Positions 8,946 to 16,547 of a DNA stretch of 64,000 nucleotides are shown here, one piece after another. The DNA comes from Methylomonas sp. Lineage in GTDB: Bacteria; Pseudomonadota; Gammaproteobacteria; Methylococcales; Methylomonadaceae. The translations under genes were made by a program, and so were the position numbers. Within the stretch, counting starts at the first letter, position 1, and each line of letters starts with the position of its first letter. The notes below the pieces were generated by a model, which searched no databases, was not told the origin of the DNA, and saw nothing but the letters and a program-made list of their open reading frames with translations. The DNA lies in assembly GCA_002928965.1 (NCBI GenBank), contig PERU01000013.1:34610-98609 (forward strand), given 5' to 3'.

Positions 8946-11606
8946 TCAATGTCTGGGTTTCAAAACCAGCTTACTAATGGCCGGCAACAAAACAAACGTA
9001 CAGGTCATGATCCAGAAAATGCCGATGGTGATGACCAAACCCATGCTTGCAATACCTTGATGCGGTGAAAAAGCTAAGCCGATAAAGCTGGAGATGGTAG
9101 TCAGGGCGCCGTAAAACATGCCGCGGGCGGTGCTGGATTGGTAGATGTTTTGATCTTCCGCCAGTGAATGATGCAGTTTTTCCACCATGTGTATGCCGTT
9201 ATCCACGCCCAAACCCATCAACAGCGGTAAGGCGATGATGTTGGCGAAGTTGATCGGTGTGCTGGTAAAAACGGTGGTGGCCATGGTGAACAGACCGGCC
9301 AGCACCAGCGGTGTCATTACCAGCAAGGTATCGACGATGCTGCGGCGAATGAACAGTAGCAATAGCGCTATTGATACCAGAGCAATGGTGATGGCTTCCT
9401 GAAAGGCGCCAATCACGGCTTTCATCGACTCCCAGTACATGATCGGTAAATCGGTAGTGTCCGGGGCGATGGCTTGTACTTCGGTAATGAAGGCCTGCAG
9501 ATTGTCCAGATCATTTAAATCCTGCTTGGGGAAAATCTGGATCCGGTACATGCCTTCTTTGCTCAGCCAGCGTTCCTTGATTTCATCCGGGATGCTGGAG
9601 GGCTGAATTTCCTGCGCTTTAAAGCCCATCAGCAATTCGTTCATCACCGTGGGCAAAGTGCCGAGCAGCGAGGTCTGAATTTTTTCGATGAACACGCCGC
9701 GATCCGGTTGAAAACGCGCATCCAGTTCCGTCAAGACATCTTGTAATTGCAGTTTGAAGGCCAGTAGAGATTGGATTTCCGTAGGGTTGGTTTTTTTCGG
9801 CAGATTGGCGTCAATGGCCGCGATCATCCGCACGATACTGGGTTTGGGGTCGGTGCCGGTTTTTAACTGCGGAAACGACTGGCTTTGCGGGCCCAGAGTC
9901 AGCATCATGTCATCGACAATAGCCAGTTTGCTTTCCTGATCGTCAGGCACAAAATCAAACAGGCTGACGGTCTTGTCCACTGTGGTTAAACCGCTCAGCT
10001 TTTTTTGCATGGCGAGGGCTTCCGCTTCCGACTTAACCAGTACGGTCAGCGTCATCGGCGAGGTGTCCTTGCTTTTCATCAGCTCTTTAAACGCAATCAC
10101 CGATTCGGTTTTGGGGTCTCGCAAATTCAACGGATTGAAGTCGGTTTTGACCTGAAATACGAAATAGATGGAGATGATCGTCGCCAGCAAAGTCACAAAA
10201 GTGATCGGCTTGGCGTAATGCAGGGTAAACGAGGCCATCAGCAAGGTGAACCTGGAAGCACCCGGTTGTTCGCCGCCTTTCAGTTGATGAATCGGTGGTG
10301 CGGGGATGATTTTCAGCAATACCGGCAACACGGTCAGGGTGATGAACAGGCAGATAAATAAGCTGGTACCGGCCAGTAAGCCCAGTTCAGAGATGCCTTG
10401 ATAATCGGTGGGAATAAAGGCAAACAAGCCAATCGAGGTGGTGCCGGCACACAATATCAATGATGGGCTGGTTTCTAAAATCGCCGAGCGTATGGCTTTG
10501 GCTTTATCGCTGCCGTGTAAATCCAGATTATCCCGATAGCGTAAGCAAAAATGGATGGCGTATTCCACGCCCAAACCGATGTTGGATACGGCAAAGGCTA
10601 CCGAAATCAGATTCAAGCTTTTCACTGCCACCGAGGCAAACAGACCGCAAAACACCATGCCCAGGCCTAAGGTTAGCAGCGTGGCAAACATCAACAGCCA
10701 GGAGCGGTAAGCAATCAGCAAAATGCCGCACACCAGCACGATCGAGAAAATACTGGCGGTAAACGTGCCTTCACTCATGCCGGCCATTTCGTCGTGTTCC
10801 AGACCCACTTCGCCGGTGATCCAGACTTTCACTGCCGGCATGTTGGGGTCCTGGATTTTGTTGACCGCGTCCCGGATGGTGTTGATGGCGGGTTCGACCG
10901 GCAGGATTTCACTGTAATCGAATTTAGGCGTGACGAAAATAAAGGCTTTGTCGGACTGTTCTTCGCTGATTTTGTTTTCTGCGATCAGTTTCTGCCAAGA
11001 CAGCAAATCAGTTTCGCCGTTCAGGGTTTTATGCAGTGAGGCAGAGACTTTGTTAATCAGCGAAGTCAAATCGATCGGTACTTCCTCGGTTTTGGTTTCT
11101 GCATTTAAGGCATCTTCAAAAATCGAGAAAAAACCGTTCAGACTGGGGTCGTGTGAAATCCGACCTATAAAAGGCTGGGCCTGTGCCAGCGTAATTGAAA
11201 AGTCCTGTAATTTATCGGTATCCAGATACAGCAAACCGTTCTGATGGAAAAAGGCATTTTCGTCAGGGCGGTAGACGCGGGTGAAATGCTCAGTGTCAGC
11301 ACGCAGTTCCCGTGCCAAGCGCTGTGCGGCAGCTTTGGTCAGTTCCGGGCTGCTGGAGTCCACCACCAGCAACAGAGTATGAATTTCCTGGCCAAATTGT
11401 TGCTCAAATTTTTTGCGGTTCTGTTGAAACGGCGCGTCGGGGGCAATCAGTTCTGCAGTATCGGTGTTGACGGTAAGATGATTGCCGGTGTATTGAATTG
11501 CAAAGTAGGCCAGCACCGCCGCTATGGTCAGCAATAGTAGCGGGGAATAGAGCAGCCAGTTACTCCAGCGAAAAGCAAGGTTGCGTAAATGATTTTCTAT
11601 CGACAT
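8946..11606 (-). CDS. hpnN: RND-family transporter of the HpnN (hopanoid) type
   Basis: An 886-residue MMPL/RND transporter. It has the two-halves architecture: a helix near residue 20-40, a large periplasmic loop beginning with TVNTDTAELI, a block of helices around 265-430, then a second loop and a second block of helices at the end. Length and the N-terminal loop resemble HpnN, which moves hopanoids to the outer membrane in Rhodopseudomonas and Burkholderia. No other hopanoid gene (shc, hpnA-H) is in the window, so the substrate assignment is by family only. The ATG at 11606 lies 2 bases after the stop of the antiporter gene, so the two are co-transcribed. A TTG in frame at 11612 is an alternative start. 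Confidence 0.7.
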   Translation of the reverse strand: MSIENHLRNLAFRWSNWLLYSPLLLLTIAAVLAYFAIQYTGNHLTVNTDTAELIAPDAPFQQNRKKFEQQFGQEIHTLLLVVDSSSPELTKAAAQRLARELRADTEHFTRVYRPDENAFFHQNGLLYLDTDKLQDFSITLAQAQPFIGRISHDPSLNGFFSIFEDALNAETKTEEVPIDLTSLINKVSASLHKTLNGETDLLSWQKLIAENKISEEQSDKAFIFVTPKFDYSEILPVEPAINTIRDAVNKIQDPNMPAVKVWITGEVGLEHDEMAGMSEGTFTASIFSIVLVCGILLIAYRSWLLMFATLLTLGLGMVFCGLFASVAVKSLNLISVAFAVSNIGLGVEYAIHFCLRYRDNLDLHGSDKAKAIRSAILETSPSLILCAGTTSIGLFAFIPTDYQGISELGLLAGTSLFICLFITLTVLPVLLKIIPAPPIHQLKGGEQPGASRFTLLMASFTLHYAKPITFVTLLATIISIYFVFQVKTDFNPLNLRDPKTESVIAFKELMKSKDTSPMTLTVLVKSEAEALAMQKKLSGLTTVDKTVSLFDFVPDDQESKLAIVDDMMLTLGPQSQSFPQLKTGTDPKPSIVRMIAAIDANLPKKTNPTEIQSLLAFKLQLQDVLTELDARFQPDRGVFIEKIQTSLLGTLPTVMNELLMGFKAQEIQPSSIPDEIKERWLSKEGMYRIQIFPKQDLNDLDNLQAFITEVQAIAPDTTDLPIMYWESMKAVIGAFQEAITIALVSIALLLLFIRRSIVDTLLVMTPLVLAGLFTMATTVFTSTPINFANIIALPLLMGLGVDNGIHMVEKLHHSLAEDQNIYQSSTARGMFYGALTTISSFIGLAFSPHQGIASMGLVITIGIFWIMTCTFVLLPAISKLVLKPRH

Positions 11607-11608
11607 GC

Positions 11609-12583
11609 TCAACTTACCACGGAGTTAATCAGGTAAATGGTGTAGCCGGCATATACGGCCAGCAAGATACCGCCTTCCAAACGATTGATAATGCCATTCT
11701 CACAGTTGCGGGCATAGCCCATGGCGAAAAGTCCCAACGTCAAAATAGCCATCAACGGCCAATCGCGACTGATGATTTCAGCGGGTATGGCCATAGGCTG
11801 AATCACGCCGGCCAAACCGACTACAGCCAAGGTATTAAACAGGTTGGAGCCGATGATGTTGCCGACGGCCAGATCGTGTTCGCCTTTGCGGGCTGCGGCT
11901 ATGGACGATGCCAGCTCCGGTAATGAGGTGCCGATGGCGACGATGGTCAGGCCGATGATTAAATCGCTGACGCCTAAATCCTGGGCGATCGTTACCGCCC
12001 CCCATACCAGCATGCGTGAGCTGATCACCAGAAAAATCAAGCCGGCAATCAGCCAAATTGAGGCTTGATATAACGACATGGCGTGTGCTTCCAGTTCAGC
12101 TTCCATTTCCTGTTCCAATTCATCCGCGCTGTTTTTTTTCATACCCTGAAATGTCATCCAGGCCATAACAGCAATGAATACCACTAATTCCATGACGGCA
12201 TCCATACGCGATAAATGACCATCGTGCAGTTGCCCAATGGCTAATAAGGTCACACTGAACAGGATGGGCAATTCCTTTTTTACCACTTGAGAATGCACGG
12301 TAATCGGGCTGATCAGTGCGGTCACGCCCAATATCAAGGCGATGTTGGTGATGTTGGAACCATAGGCATTGCCCAAGGCGATGCCAGGATTGCCTTGCAA
12401 GGCAGACAATGCAGAAACGGACAATTCCGGTGCCGATGTGCCAAATCCGACTACCACCATACCAATCAATAATGGCGACATGCCTAAGTGATTAGCGATA
12501 GCTGCCGCGCCTTCGACAAAAATATCGGCACTCCAGACCAGAATGATTAAACCCAGAACGATCATTAACAGTGGCAAAGCCAT
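11609..12583 (-). CDS. Calcium/sodium antiporter of the CaCA family (YrbG-like)
   Basis: A 324-residue inner-membrane cation antiporter with about ten helices. The two alpha repeats that form the ion path are clear: GFGTSAPELSVS with GNAYGSNITNIAL in the first half, and AIGTSLPELASS with GNIIGSNLFNTLAV in the second. An acidic loop (ELEQEMEAELEAH) separates the halves. It exchanges Ca2+ against Na+ or H+ by family. AAGGTAC precedes the ATG. The stop lies just ahead of the hpnN start, so this is the first gene of a two-gene unit. Confidence 0.85.
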   Translation of the reverse strand: MALPLLMIVLGLIILVWSADIFVEGAAAIANHLGMSPLLIGMVVVGFGTSAPELSVSALSALQGNPGIALGNAYGSNITNIALILGVTALISPITVHSQVVKKELPILFSVTLLAIGQLHDGHLSRMDAVMELVVFIAVMAWMTFQGMKKNSADELEQEMEAELEAHAMSLYQASIWLIAGLIFLVISSRMLVWGAVTIAQDLGVSDLIIGLTIVAIGTSLPELASSIAAARKGEHDLAVGNIIGSNLFNTLAVVGLAGVIQPMAIPAEIISRDWPLMAILTLGLFAMGYARNCENGIINRLEGGILLAVYAGYTIYLINSVVS

Positions 12584-12662
12584 AAAGTACCTTAGATAAA
12601 ATTAAAAATGGTTGCTGAATTACACACGAGATCTAAACCTGAAACAGCTTGGTAAAAACCGA

Positions 12663-13490
12663 TCAATCAACAGTCCATTGCACCAGACCGCTATAGGCGC
12701 TGCCCAACACTACTAAGCCAAACACAATCCGATACCAGGCAAAAATAATGAAATCATGATGGCTGATATAACGTAGCAACCCTTTTACGGCCAAAAGAGC
12801 ACTGATGAAAGCGGCAATCAAACCAACCGCAAATGATGCTATGTCGGTGTCCAGATTCAGCAAATCTCTGTGCTTATATAAATCGTAGGCACTGGCGATA
12901 AACAACGTTGGGATGGCCAGAAAGAAGGAGAATTCGGTGGAAGCCTTGCGTGATAAACCAAATAGCAGGCCGCCAATGATGGTTGCACCGGAGCGCGAGG
13001 TGCCGGGAATCAATGCAAACGCCTGGGCAATACCCAGTTTTAGAGCATCCAGCATGCTCAAGTCATCGACATTGTCGACGCGAATTTTATGCTCGCGCTT
13101 TTCGGCCCAAATGATCACAAAAGCCCCGATGATAAAGGCCAGTGCAACGGGCACCGGTTTAAACAACAAAGCTTTGATGTGCTTGCCCAGCAACAGGCCC
13201 AACGAGGCCAGCGGGATAAAGGCAATCACCAGATTCAGCATGAATCTCTGCGCCTGCCGGTCGCTGGTCAGTCCGCATAACACCGAAGCAATCTTGGCCC
13301 GATATTCCCAGCAGATGGCCAGAATCGCCCCTACCTGAATCACGATGGTAAACAGCTTGGCTTTGTCATCATTAAAGTCGAGCAGATCACCTGCCAGAAT
13401 CAGGTGTCCGGTGCTGGATATTGGCAAAAATTCCGTCAATCCCTCAACCACGCCCAGAATTAGCGATTTAATCAGTATTGCAATGTCCAT
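12663..13490 (-). CDS. uppP: Undecaprenyl-diphosphatase UppP (BacA)
   Basis: A 275-residue integral membrane phosphatase that recycles undecaprenyl diphosphate for peptidoglycan and surface polysaccharide synthesis. The active-site motifs are both present: [15 protein letters not shown] near the start (the two catalytic Glu and the Ser run) and [10 protein letters not shown] in the second half (catalytic Arg). I took the ATG at 13490, matching the usual MD-x-x-x start of the family, over an upstream ATG nine codons earlier. It is separated from the antiporter gene by 79 bases. Confidence 0.93.
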   Translation of the reverse strand: MDIAILIKSLILGVVEGLTEFLPISSTGHLILAGDLLDFNDDKAKLFTIVIQVGAILAICWEYRAKIASVLCGLTSDRQAQRFMLNLVIAFIPLASLGLLLGKHIKALLFKPVPVALAFIIGAFVIIWAEKREHKIRVDNVDDLSMLDALKLGIAQAFALIPGTSRSGATIIGGLLFGLSRKASTEFSFFLAIPTLFIASAYDLYKHRDLLNLDTDIASFAVGLIAAFISALLAVKGLLRYISHHDFIIFAWYRIVFGLVVLGSAYSGLVQWTVD

Positions 13491-14313
13491 ATTCTCAGGC
13501 TCCGCACCAATCGGCACATGGGTAAAAAATCAGCATGTTGATCAGATAGTTATTGAAAGGCAAGGTTAAAAACAGGCAGGGCAAAACACCATGCAAACGG
13601 GATGGGATTATAGTCGAAATCTGCCTGTAAACGTAATTTAAGGCTTGGAAGGGGCGTGATTCAAGCTGAAGCGTAATCGTTAAGGATTCGGGTAAACAAT
13701 CGCGAAGCGGAAAAATGCCGAAGGCATGCTGCCCCAGGCATCGCAGCGTTTGGCGAGAGTAGCCTGAATGAGCGAGGCAAGGAAGTACCTTCGGAAAACT
13801 TGCGACAAACGCGAGAAGCGCAGGAAAAAGGCGGCATAGGTGCGTCATTTCTTTTGGCTACTTTTCTTTTGACCAGCAAAAAAGTAGCTCGGCTGTCAGG
13901 CCTGAGATGCGACTTTAAATCAGGCTTCGCGAAGCGTTTCTTTTTTAAAGTGGGCTTCACTTTGAATCGCACCCGCTTGGAAGCAGACGCTGGGAATGGT
14001 CTGTTGAACCAATGATCAATGCGGTCTGTTATGAAATGCTTGCCTGTTAAAGCGCGTTATCGGACGGGTGACAAATGAGTTAAATCACAGAAAGTACGGC
14101 ATATCCCTTATTTTTTAGGAGGTTGTGGGCGGCATAAAGGGGGGGGGTGTGTTCTGGCTGAGGTGTTGTCAGTCATGGATTACAGGAGGCGCGATGGGTG
14201 TTGGCATGGTTTTTGTCTGCATAAACATAACAGTATTACTACATTGGAATATTGTTTTGGGGTGACACGCATCCAGTTGGCAGTTTGAACTTAAAAATCT
14301 TACACCTGATAAA
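13491..14313. other. Long gene-free stretch before the PEP-CTERM operon
   Basis: About 820 bases with no believable gene. It contains several palindromes: GCTTCGCGAAGC near 13925 and a hairpin GGCTACTTTT...AAAAAGTAGC at 13856-13888. The stretch 13650-14000 mixes such elements with fragments like GCGAAGCGG, which looks like accumulated intergenic repeats. A G-run of nine lies near 14142-14150. The promoter for the downstream operon must lie between about 14040 and 14310. A weak sigma-54-like match at 14202-14216 is discussed under rejected items. Confidence 0.4.
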
Positions 14314-14399
14314 CCGTCATCCGTCGCCAACCCCTGCTGCAAAGCGGGTTCGGAAAGTCACGGGTCTTGGTGAATAACAAGACAGCCGGATTGCTCCCA
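14314..14399 (+). promoter_or_regulatory. Cyclic-di-GMP-I (GEMM-I) riboswitch aptamer
   Basis: The leader of the PEP-CTERM operon matches the GEMM-I pattern piece by piece. CGCCAACC corresponds to the GGCAAACC segment. GCT-GCAA-AGC supplies the GNRA tetraloop hairpin. GGTTCGGAAAGTCACGGG corresponds to the GGGACGCAAAGCC core. A perfect GTCTT/AAGAC stem is the second arm, and CAGCCGGATTGCTCC corresponds to TAGCCGGGTTACC. A terminator follows at once. GTCA (14316-14319) can pair with TGAC (14402-14405), which is also the left arm of the terminator. Ligand binding should therefore favour read-through, an ON switch; that direction is inference. Confidence 0.82.
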
Positions 14400-14442
14400 T
14401 GTGACAGGGATGTGGCATATGCCGCAGTCACAGCTTTTGTTT
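14400..14442 (+). terminator. Terminator forming the riboswitch expression platform
   Basis: TGTGAC pairs with GTCACA and, inside it, TGTGGC-ATAT-GCCGCA forms a second stem; AGGGA is bulged. GCTTTTGTTT follows. It ends 23 bases before the start codon of the first PEP-CTERM gene and overlaps the 3' strand of the aptamer's closing stem. Confidence 0.7.
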
Positions 14443-14465
14443 ACTCAACTCAAAACGGACAGATT

Positions 14466-15593
14466 ATGAGCATCAATCTTCAATTAACAGCGGTTGCCGG
14501 CTTATTAGCGGTAAGTGGTATTTCTCAGGCGGCATTGACCACGACAACCGGACCAGTCAGCTTTAGTGGTTCAGCCACAGTGTCTGCCAGCGGCACTTCG
14601 GTCTTATCGAAAACCAATAGCAATAATAATGCATCCATCGCCAATGTTTCATTGGGACAATTTAATGCGGCTAACGGAGTATTGACGGGTGTTGATCTGC
14701 AATTGACCTCGAATCGTCAGCAAACTATCGATGGTTATGGCTATAAAAACAATGGTCCGGGAAGAGACGCCAGCGGTAGCGGCAGCAGTACTGCTGCCAT
14801 GGCGGCAATTGGCGCCGCTGCCAATTTTGCAACCGCCATTACCCAAACGGGTGGCGCATGCTCGTTAGCGCATGGACCAACAGGATTTACTGACTGCAGT
14901 TGGGGACCAAATGCCTCCACAGCTAATGCCACCAATGCAACGGCAAGCGTGGCAGATGCCAATCTGGATGATTATGTAGGTAATGGTTCCGTCAGCGCAT
15001 CGCTAACCCTTCCCACTCTATCTGCCACAACCACATTAAGCCGGACTCAAGGTCAAACCAGTGGCTCTACCACCAATTATTTGCTTGAGTGGGCAGGCGA
15101 CTTGCAAGCCAATTACAGTTATTTGCTGCATGCTGCGGCTTCCTTTGACGGCAGTTCCGTTTCCAATGTGTTGACACTGGATTTTGGGAGCATCACCCAA
15201 AATAGCGCCGCGTCCTTAAATTTTGGATTGTTCAATCTGGCCGATGCCAACCGTATCGGACTGGATCTGGACAGCGTGAATGGCAGCGGTGACACCGGCG
15301 CATTCAGCACTGATTTGTCGCTGTTTAGCGGTTTGGCACAAGGCGGCAGCCAGTTCTTCATTGCCAATTTACTGACCGCCAATACCGGTACATTCAGTGC
15401 GCAATACCTGCTTAACCTGTCTGACGAAGATTTAGGTGCCAGCAGTACTCGCCAAAACTATCAACTGACTTTGAATCTGACCGGCAATGTCGTGGCGGCC
15501 ACTGCACCAGTACCAGTGCCGGGCGCGGTTTGGTTGTTCGGTAGTGCGATGCTGAGCATGCTGGGCGTGAGTCGCCGTAAACAGCTGGCTTAA
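14466..15593 (+). CDS. PEP-CTERM-tailed surface protein 1
   Basis: 375 residues with a signal peptide (MSINLQLTAVAGLLAVSGISQA), a low-complexity middle rich in Ser, Thr, Asn and Ala, and the sorting tail VPVPGAVWLFGSAMLS followed by a basic end (RRKQL). The tail predicts exosortase processing and retention at the cell surface or in the matrix. I recognise no catalytic domain; the composition suits a filler or adhesive matrix protein. The ATG at 14466 was chosen because the signal peptide starts there; an earlier ATG at 14367 lies inside the riboswitch. First gene of the operon controlled by the riboswitch. Confidence 0.8.
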   Translation: MSINLQLTAVAGLLAVSGISQAALTTTTGPVSFSGSATVSASGTSVLSKTNSNNNASIANVSLGQFNAANGVLTGVDLQLTSNRQQTIDGYGYKNNGPGRDASGSGSSTAAMAAIGAAANFATAITQTGGACSLAHGPTGFTDCSWGPNASTANATNATASVADANLDDYVGNGSVSASLTLPTLSATTTLSRTQGQTSGSTTNYLLEWAGDLQANYSYLLHAAASFDGSSVSNVLTLDFGSITQNSAASLNFGLFNLADANRIGLDLDSVNGSGDTGAFSTDLSLFSGLAQGGSQFFIANLLTANTGTFSAQYLLNLSDEDLGASSTRQNYQLTLNLTGNVVAATAPVPVPGAVWLFGSAMLSMLGVSRRKQLA

Positions 15594-15618
15594 TGAGTGT
15601 TTGATTTAATGAAGTCGA

Positions 15619-15644
15619 AACACTGCGGTATTTGCCGCAGTGTT
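15619..15644. other. Strong intercistronic hairpin
   Basis: AACACTGCGG, loop TATTTG, CCGCAGTGTT: ten perfect pairs between the first and second PEP-CTERM genes. No T-run follows on the plus strand, so it is more likely a transcript-stabilising or processing element than a terminator. On the minus strand it is followed by a T-run. Confidence 0.55.
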
Positions 15645-15667
15645 CAAAAAAGTCAAGAGCGAAGGGT

Positions 15668-16489
15668 ATGAAAAAACAGACAATCAAAAAAAGTCTGGCT
15701 GTTGCCGGCTTGTGTTTGGGATCCGCATCGGTTCAGGCGCAGACGGTAACGTTGCTGGATGAAAATTTCGATGACGCCAGCAACACCACTATCCAGTCCT
15801 TACTGTTGTCCAATCCTGCCAGTTTACCTAGCGGCACGACTTGGTCATCGACAGGCAATGCCAATGCGGTGAATTTGCGCCTGGGTACCGATGCCATCAA
15901 TACTTACAATGCGGGTAATCCGTATCAACGTTTTAGCATCGCCTCGGGAACGACATTTTTTAATAACGCGAGCACCAACAAATTCCTGGTCATGGGGGAT
16001 GACAGCGGTCAATTGGCGGGTAATCCAACTTCAGGTACATTTGGCTTTGCCACACCTTTTAGTTTGGCTAGCGGCACAACCGACATTACCGTCAGCTTCG
16101 ATTGGGTATTCAGCGATTTTGGTTCCGGCGGCGATGCCGATCAATTTAAGGTTGGCGTAACGGGTGCTGGCTTCGATATCGGTTTACCGTTGATCAGCGG
16201 TTATTCGGTGCTGAACAAAACTATCACAAACAACGGTAAAGAATACGGAATAGCCGCCACCTTCAATATAGCCGTTGCCAGCCTGGGTTTCGCTGACGCC
16301 AACGGGCAATACTGGTTGAGCTTCGGCTTGCTCGAGAATGCAAGTTCCAATAACAGCGCAGTCGGTATCGACAATATCAAAATCACCGCCAATGTGGCTC
16401 CTGTTCCGGTTCCCGCGGCTGTCTGGTCTTTCCTGGCCGGCTTCATGGGCTTACTGGCGCTGGGCAAACGTAAACACCTGACCGCTTGA
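15668..16489 (+). CDS. PEP-CTERM-tailed surface protein 2
   Basis: 273 residues. The signal peptide (MKKQTIKKSLAVAGLCLG, then SASVQAQ) is followed by a beta-rich extracellular domain opening with LLDENFDDAS and containing ISFDW-like stretches (DITVSFDWVFSDFG), a pattern like jelly-roll carbohydrate-binding domains. The tail VPVPAAVWSFLAGFMGLLAL plus KRKH is a PEP-CTERM-type sorting signal. Start at 15668 with GAAGGG just upstream. It lies 74 bases after protein 1 and 58 bases before the multihaem cytochrome, so one transcript is likely. Exact function unknown. Confidence 0.8.
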   Translation: MKKQTIKKSLAVAGLCLGSASVQAQTVTLLDENFDDASNTTIQSLLLSNPASLPSGTTWSSTGNANAVNLRLGTDAINTYNAGNPYQRFSIASGTTFFNNASTNKFLVMGDDSGQLAGNPTSGTFGFATPFSLASGTTDITVSFDWVFSDFGSGGDADQFKVGVTGAGFDIGLPLISGYSVLNKTITNNGKEYGIAATFNIAVASLGFADANGQYWLSFGLLENASSNNSAVGIDNIKITANVAPVPVPAAVWSFLAGFMGLLALGKRKHLTA

Positions 16490-16547
16490 TATTCCATGTA
16501 TGTGAGCGAAGGTAAAGACGATCGAGCAATTTAGACGCGAGAAATTC

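Noticed and set aside
13800..14015. Small frames in the gap between uppP and the riboswitch
   Set aside because: They run through palindromic intergenic repeats, have no ribosome-binding site and give basic, low-complexity products.
14202..14216. Sigma-54-like promoter (TGGCATG-N4-TTGT) upstream of the riboswitch
   Set aside because: PEP-CTERM genes can depend on sigma-54, but the conserved -12 C is replaced by T and a similar weak match lies nearby, so I do not list it as a feature.
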